In this document: piece by piece, positions 6,721-10,280 of the stretch
Layout of the letters: each line of letters begins with the position of its first letter
Numbering within the stretch: the stretch's first letter is position 1
Assembly: GCA_900555665.1 (NCBI GenBank)
Contig: USLX01000066.1
Coordinates: 1 to 10,280 of the forward strand
Source of the DNA: an uncultured Eubacteriales bacterium
GTDB lineage: Bacteria > Bacillota > Clostridia > Oscillospirales > Oscillospiraceae
Direction of reading: 5' to 3'
DNA: 10,280 nt
Translations under genes and position numbers: made by a program
Notes under the pieces: generated by a model
Told to the model about the DNA's origin: nothing
Database searches by the model: none
What the model saw: the letters and a program-made list of their open reading frames with translations, nothing else

Positions 6721-6763
6721 CGTCTCTGTCGCAAGCGCTGCCTTTCCTCGTTTTTTGACTGCC

Positions 6764-8011
6764 TCAGCGCACCTGTCCGGTTCCGTACACAATATACTGA
6801 TAGCTTGTCAGCTCCGCAAGGCCCATCGGCCCGCGCGCGTGCATCTTTTGCGTCGAAATGCCGATCTCCGCACCCATGCCAAACTCGCCGCCGTCCGTAA
6901 ACCGCGTCGACGCATTCACATAGACCGCCGCCGCGTCCACCTCGTCGAGGAAGCGCTGTGCCTTCGAATAATTCTCCGTCACTATACACTCCGAATGCCC
7001 TGTCCCATGCGCAGCGATAAACTCCATCGCCTTGTCCAGGTCTCGCACCACGCGCACCGCGAGAATGTAGTCGTCATATTCCGCATCCCAATCGGCGTCC
7101 TCCGCTGCCTTCGCCCGTGCGCCGAGCAGCGCCAGCGCCGCCGCATCGCACCGCAGCTCTACCTTGTCCCGATCCAGCAGCGGCACGGCCTTTTTCAAAA
7201 ATTCCGCCGCCACCGCCTCATGAATCAGCACACATTCCACCGCATTGCAGACCGACGGACGCGAGCATTTCGCGTTGTACAAAATGTTCGCCGCCATATC
7301 AAGGTCGGCATCCGCGTCGACATAGACGTGACACACGCCCTCGCCCGTCCGGATCACCGGCACACTCGCCTGACTGGCCACGGCCCGGATCAGTCCGGCC
7401 CCGCCGCGCGGAATGAGCACATCGACATACTCGTTCAGATGCATCAGCTCATTTGCACTCTCACGGCTCGTGTCCTGCACCAGGCTCACGCAGTCCTCCG
7501 GCAGTCCCACCGATGCCAGCGCTCCGCGCATCAACGCCACTGCACACCGGTTCGAGTGGATGGCTTCCTTGCCGCCGCGCAGAATGCAGGCATTGCCCGA
7601 TTTCAAGCAGAGCGCCGCCGCGTCCACCGTCACATTGGGGCGCGCCTCATAGATCATCGCAATCACGCCCAGCGGCACGCTCTTCCGCCCGATCTTCAGT
7701 CCGTTGGGCCGCGTCTCCATCCGTGTCACGCAGCCAACCGGATCCGGCAGCGCAATCACCTGCCGAACCGCAGCCACAATCTCCGTCACACGTTTTTCCG
7801 TCAACCGCAGCCGGTCGAGCATCGCAGCCCGCATCCCGTTCGCCTCGGCCTCTTTCACGTCCTCGGCGTTCGCCGCAAGCCATTGCGCCGCGCCTGCCTC
7901 CAGCGCCCGGGCTACGGCCTCCAGCGCTTCATTTTTCTTTGCTGTGCCCGCAATCGCGAGCTTCCGCGCGGCCTGCTTCGCCGCCAAGCCTTGCTGTTCC
8001 AGAATCGTCAT
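6764..8011 (-). CDS. proA: Gamma-glutamyl phosphate reductase (ProA)
   Basis: 415 residues, full length. It reduces gamma-glutamyl phosphate with NADPH to glutamate semialdehyde, the second cytosolic step of proline synthesis. The aldehyde-dehydrogenase-type fold shows NVTVDAAALCLKSGNACILR (126-145) at the nucleotide site. NAKCSRPSVCNAVE (246-259) carries the catalytic cysteine at C255. The C-terminal EFGMGAEIGISTQKMHARGP (376-395) is the family signature. The ATG at 8011 overlaps the proB stop as ATGA, and an AAGGAG lies 5 nt before it inside proB, so translation is coupled. The terminator is about 210 nt downstream. No proC is in the window. Confidence 0.97.
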   Translation of the reverse strand: MTILEQQGLAAKQAARKLAIAGTAKKNEALEAVARALEAGAAQWLAANAEDVKEAEANGMRAAMLDRLRLTEKRVTEIVAAVRQVIALPDPVGCVTRMETRPNGLKIGRKSVPLGVIAMIYEARPNVTVDAAALCLKSGNACILRGGKEAIHSNRCAVALMRGALASVGLPEDCVSLVQDTSRESANELMHLNEYVDVLIPRGGAGLIRAVASQASVPVIRTGEGVCHVYVDADADLDMAANILYNAKCSRPSVCNAVECVLIHEAVAAEFLKKAVPLLDRDKVELRCDAAALALLGARAKAAEDADWDAEYDDYILAVRVVRDLDKAMEFIAAHGTGHSECIVTENYSKAQRFLDEVDAAAVYVNASTRFTDGGEFGMGAEIGISTQKMHARGPMGLAELTSYQYIVYGTGQVR

Positions 8012-8823
8012 ATCCGCTCCTTATGCGCGACAAAGCGCGTCCCGATGTCCTGCCCCTCCGCGATGCTGTAGAGATCCTCCATTCTTGCACCGTTTGTAAT
8101 CACCATATCGCATCCGGCCGCCATCACGATCCCTGCCGCCGAGAGCTTTGTCGCCATGCCGCCCGTACCGCGCCAGCTGCCCGCGCCCCCCGCCATCCGT
8201 CGGATTTCTTCGGTCAGTGCCGTCACCCGGTGCAGCAGCTTTGCCTCCGGATTGGCCCGGGGATCGGAATCATAGAGCCCATCGATATCGCTCAGCAGCA
8301 CCAGCAGATCCGCATGGCAGAGCTTCGCCACAATGGCCGAAAGCGTATCGTTGTCGCCGAGCACCTTGTGCTGCCCGGTTTCAATTTCTGCCGACGATAC
8401 CGAGTCGTTTTCGTTCACAATCGGGATCACACCCATCTCGGAAAGGGCTGAGAATGTCGCCTCCAGATGCGCCGCGCGCACCGGGTCGGCCACATCGTCA
8501 TCCGTCAGCAAAATTTGCCCCACCGTATGCCCGTATTCCGAAAAAAACTTGTCATAGATAAACATCAGCCTGCACTGCCCGACCGACGCCGCCGCCTGCT
8601 TGAAGCGCAGCTCGCGCGGCCGCTCCGCAAGCCCCAGCTTATCCGTGCCAACCGCAATGGCGCCCGAACTGACCAAAATCATTTCGTGTCCCATGTCCTG
8701 CAAATCGGCCAGCGTCCGCGCCAGCATCTCAATATTCCGCAGATTCGGCGCCCCGGACGGATGCGTGATCGTCGACGTGCCAACCTTCACCACGATCCGC
8801 TGCTTTTTGAATTCCACTGCCAA
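8008..8823 (-). CDS. proB: Glutamate 5-kinase (ProB), short form without PUA domain
   Basis: 271 residues. It phosphorylates glutamate to gamma-glutamyl phosphate, the committed and normally proline-inhibited step. Amino-acid kinase motifs are in order: VVKVGTSTIT (11-20), ILVSSGAIAVG (49-59), NEND (137-140), GDNDTLSA (156-163), SDIDGLYDSDPR (178-189) and GTGGMATK (219-226). The C-terminal PUA domain of E. coli ProB (367 residues) is absent, a form common in Firmicutes. The start is taken as TTG (8823), about 7 nt after AAGG in AAGGCGGG; a GTG two codons later is equally possible for the protein fold. A strong -10 box is about 30 nt upstream. It is the first gene of proBA, ending in an ATGA overlap with proA. 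Confidence 0.96.
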   Translation of the reverse strand: MAVEFKKQRIVVKVGTSTITHPSGAPNLRNIEMLARTLADLQDMGHEMILVSSGAIAVGTDKLGLAERPRELRFKQAAASVGQCRLMFIYDKFFSEYGHTVGQILLTDDDVADPVRAAHLEATFSALSEMGVIPIVNENDSVSSAEIETGQHKVLGDNDTLSAIVAKLCHADLLVLLSDIDGLYDSDPRANPEAKLLHRVTALTEEIRRMAGGAGSWRGTGGMATKLSAAGIVMAAGCDMVITNGARMEDLYSIAEGQDIGTRFVAHKERI

Positions 8824-8852
8824 AATCCCGCCTTTTTCTCAAATTTTCCGTT

Positions 8853-8881
8853 ATTATAGCACATCAAAGCGCGAAAGAAAA
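8853..8881 (-). promoter_or_regulatory. Extended -10 promoter for proBA
   Basis: Minus strand TGCTATAAT: a perfect TATAAT (8858-8853) preceded by the extended TGn element. The -35 region (TTTTCT, 8881-8876, 17-nt spacing) is poor, which extended -10 promoters tolerate. It lies 30 nt before the proB start. I saw no T-box-like leader; the 5' UTR is too short for one. Confidence 0.72.
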
Positions 8882-8902
8882 GCCCTCCGCTGCGCCCGTC
8901 CG

Positions 8903-9158
8903 TTAAGAAAAAACGCATGCGGTGCATCTGATTTCTGCATCTGTCAAAACGCAGTCCGCTCGTCCGAAATCCGCGCCCTCCCCCTCCGGCCGTTCAAAGC
9001 GGACAACATCCGCGCCCAGCACCTGCTCACATGGAATCTCGGCCGCATTTTCCACGGTAAACGCGCTTCGGTTCCACTGTTTTGGCCGTACTCGCAAAAG
9101 CCGGCAGCGTCTTCCCAATGCTCACGCCATACGCCATCACATACTGTTCAATTTTCAC
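8903..9158 (-). pseudogene. Decayed gene remnant, two frames, unknown product
   Basis: A GTG (9158-9156) with GGGAGG about 10 nt upstream opens MKIEQYVMAYGVSIGKTLP and continues to a stop at 9027. A second frame, ending at 8903, contains FTVENAAEIPCEQVLGADVV followed by RFERPEGEGADFGRADCVL. The latter reads like genuine conserved protein, and the two halves resemble the start and end of a longer Clostridia protein of unknown function that begins with a similar IEQY.MAYGV and ends with IPCE.VLG...VRF. That likeness is from memory. Here they are joined within about 85 residues, implying a large internal deletion plus a frameshift. It sits between the HAD terminator and the proB promoter on the same strand. 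Alternatively the upstream frame is a real short gene of 43 residues. Confidence 0.55.
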
Positions 9159-9222
9159 CCTGTTTTTTCCTCCCCTATGTTTTCACAACATGCCAGATCG
9201 TATTCACCCCCACGCCGCACGC

Positions 9223-9256
9223 AAAAAGCCTCCCAAACCGCAGTTTGGGAGGCTTT
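9223..9256 (-). terminator. Rho-independent terminator of the HAD hydrolase gene
   Basis: A perfect 14-bp stem (9225-9238 with 9243-9256, core GCCTCCCAAAC) has a CGCA loop on the plus strand. On the minus strand it ends in TTTTT (9227-9223). It lies 36 nt downstream of the HAD stop codon. Confidence 0.93.
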
Positions 9257-9292
9257 CAGGCAGTCAAGCACGGCTGCGCCGGAGGCTTCGCG

Positions 9293-9997
9293 TCATCCTC
9301 CCATACACCGCAAACAATCCAGCAGTGCCTCTTCCGAGCTGACCACGGTTTCCGTCTCCGCATCCCCTGCCGTCCCGCCCCGGCGGCAAAGCCAGATGCT
9401 GTGCCAGCCGCAGCGCAGCGCCGGCGTCACGTCCTGCGAAATGGAATCGCCCACATAGATGCAGTCCTCCGCCCGCGCCCCGGCAGCCCGTTGCGCCAGC
9501 CGGAAGATTGCCTCATCCGGCTTCATCACGCCGAGCGCATCCGAGATAAAAACCAGCTCTGGCCGTACCCAGCGCTCCACACCGAGGCTCTCCAGCTTTC
9601 CCCGCTGCGAATCCACGCCGCCATTCGTAATCACGCCCACCGCCGCAAAATTTTCCCGGCAAACTGTCAGAATCTCCTTCATCACCGGCGTCAGCGAGAT
9701 GTGCCGCTGCGCCCCGGCATAGCGCGCCTGCAGCTCCAGCGCCTGCTCCGGCGTGATTTCAATCCCCACGTCGCGCAGCCCCGTCTGGTGGCGGTAGATG
9801 TGCATGGCCTCCATCGTCATCTGCCCGGTATGCGCCGCCACGAAGACCTCATAGCCCCGCAGCATCGTCCGTTCAAACGCCTGCTGCGCCTTTTCCGCAT
9901 ACTTTCCACCAAAAAGCGACAAAAATGCCTCGCAGTACGGCACCGACCGGTCATAAAGCGTATCGTCCAAATCGAAAAAGATCGTCTTCTTCTCCAC
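9293..9997 (-). CDS. HAD-superfamily hydrolase (subfamily IA, phosphatase-like)
   Basis: 234 residues, a normal length for HAD-IA enzymes such as YjjG-type nucleotidases and phosphoglycolate phosphatases. Motif I is FFDLDDTLYD (7-16), with D9 the nucleophile and D11 the acid/base. A helical cap follows at about 17-95. Motif II is VITNGG (122-127), motif III K159 in GVMKPDEAIF, and motif IV is YVGDSISQDV (181-190), with D184 and D189 holding Mg2+. The DxDDT and TNG forms and the cap size fit a YjjG-like 5'-nucleotidase or haloacid-dehalogenase-like phosphatase; the substrate is not predictable. The start is a GTG at 9997 with only a weak GGGGAA ahead of it; no better start is available because motif I begins at residue 7. 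It is a single-gene unit with its own promoter and terminator. Confidence 0.93.
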   Translation of the reverse strand: MEKKTIFFDLDDTLYDRSVPYCEAFLSLFGGKYAEKAQQAFERTMLRGYEVFVAAHTGQMTMEAMHIYRHQTGLRDVGIEITPEQALELQARYAGAQRHISLTPVMKEILTVCRENFAAVGVITNGGVDSQRGKLESLGVERWVRPELVFISDALGVMKPDEAIFRLAQRAAGARAEDCIYVGDSISQDVTPALRCGWHSIWLCRRGGTAGDAETETVVSSEEALLDCLRCMGG

Positions 9998-10026
9998 TCT
10001 CGTTCCCCATTTCCCAGTTTTCTTTC

Positions 10027-10054
10027 ATTATACCGGATTTTCGCCCCTCGTCAA
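10027..10054 (-). promoter_or_regulatory. Strong sigma-A promoter for the HAD hydrolase gene
   Basis: Minus strand TTGACG (10054-10049, five of six) and a perfect TATAAT (10032-10027) with a 16-nt spacer, 29 nt before the GTG start. Repeat copy B begins 18 bp upstream of the -35 box. Confidence 0.85.
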
Positions 10055-10072
10055 GCGCCCGCCGCATGATAA

Positions 10073-10186
10073 GGCCCCCTCTTGGTAGAGGAGTTGCCGC
10101 GGCGTGAGCCGCAACGGGGGAGAATTGCTTTCCAAGCTCCCCCTGATCGCCGCTGGCGATCTTCCCTCCTCTTTGTAGCGGGGAGC
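10073..10186 (+). repeat. Five-hairpin palindromic repeat, copy B
   Basis: A 114-bp element colinear with copy A (reverse strand, 751-865). The central blocks are best kept: GGCGTGAGCCG, GGGGGAG/CTCCCCC (10116-10122/10137-10143) around a near-identical 14-nt loop, and the perfect GATCGCC/GGCGATC hairpin (10145-10151/10155-10161). The outer C-rich/G-rich stems are eroded. In the second hairpin two differences from copy A are compensatory (both arms change together), with a 3-nt bulge inserted in one arm. It lies just upstream of the HAD promoter. This is the more degenerate copy. Confidence 0.82.
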
Positions 10187-10280
10187 TTTCCGCTGCGGCG
10201 GGGACGGGTGGGCCGCACCGTCTGCCTCTAGGGTGTATTCTTCCAACTCCCGACGCACCCGGACAGCGGGCCTTTTCACG
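10187..10280. other. Unassigned right edge
   Basis: 94 bp after repeat copy B. A minus-strand frame from the edge reads VRVRRELEEYTLEADGAA before entering the repeat; it could be the end of a gene lying beyond the window, a short spurious frame, or a further part of the repeat. No start, ribosome binding site or terminator settles this. Confidence 0.3.

Larger units (their letters stand above)
6289..6763. other. Intergenic region between serpin and proA, no gene seen
   Basis: 475 bp without a supportable coding region. Open frames here lack ribosome binding sites and recognisable domains. The proA-proximal half (6524-6763) holds the structured element and terminator listed separately, plus a 6-bp hairpin CGGTTT/AAACCG (6594-6599/6609-6614). 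The serpin-proximal half (6289-6523) should hold the serpin promoter. The best -10 candidate is TATAAG on the minus strand (about 6325-6320), but no matching -35 is convincing. A small inverted repeat GGCTCC/GGAGCC lies near 6495-6508. Confidence 0.6.

Noticed and set aside
6320..6989. Minus-strand open frames between the serpin and proA
   Set aside because: They overlap the proA 3' end or the structured element, lack ribosome binding sites and show no conserved motif.
8824..8852. T-box or proline-responsive leader before proB
   Set aside because: The leader from the predicted promoter to the start is only about 25-30 nt, far too short for a T-box.
8600..10069. A 489-residue plus-strand open frame
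   Set aside because: It runs antisense through proB, the remnant, a terminator stem and the whole HAD gene; low-complexity His/Arg/Pro content and no recognisable domain.

Overview
The window reads as the chromosome of a fairly GC-rich low-branching Firmicute, most likely a gut-type Clostridia of the Oscillospiraceae/Ruminococcaceae kind. The basis is strong AGGAGG-type ribosome binding sites, sigma-A-like promoters, a lipobox serpin, an SLH-domain surface protein, a sodium-pump decarboxylase beta subunit with a very small gamma-like partner, and dispersed multi-hairpin repeats of a style I associate with that group. The taxonomic call is inference from content, not from a marker gene.

Layout, left to right. 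Positions 1-730 carry the end of a minus-strand tsaE-tsaB operon for the universal tRNA modification t6A; tsaB runs off the left edge. A 115-bp repeat of five tandem hairpins (751-865) separates it from a minus-strand pair: a 42-residue OadG-like membrane protein (872-1000) and an OadB-type sodium-translocating decarboxylase beta subunit (1013-2131). A near-consensus promoter drives the divergent gene rodA (2338-3489, SEDS peptidoglycan polymerase), which ends at a clear terminator. Next on the plus strand is a secreted cadherin-like/SLH surface protein (3610-4838) broken by a single-base frameshift near 4218. It is followed by a strong terminator facing a convergent serpin lipoprotein (4894-6288, minus).

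From 6289 to 6763 there is no gene. The stretch holds a rho-independent terminator and a highly structured 84-nt element, both on the strand of the proline genes. proB-proA (8823-6764, minus) form a translationally coupled operon with its own extended -10 promoter. Between proB and the next gene lie a decayed gene remnant (8903-9158) and a terminator. A HAD-family phosphatase (9293-9997, minus) has an excellent promoter at 10027-10054, directly followed by a second, diverged copy of the five-hairpin repeat (10073-10186). The last ~95 bases cannot be assigned.

Most genes are housekeeping or envelope functions in separate short transcription units; they do not form one pathway. I do not see a phage, defence island, CRISPR or transposase. 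The parts most worth a second look are the dispersed multi-hairpin repeats, the mini gamma subunit beside an orphan decarboxylase beta subunit, the serpin's reactive loop, the frameshifted SLH gene and the structured element after proA.
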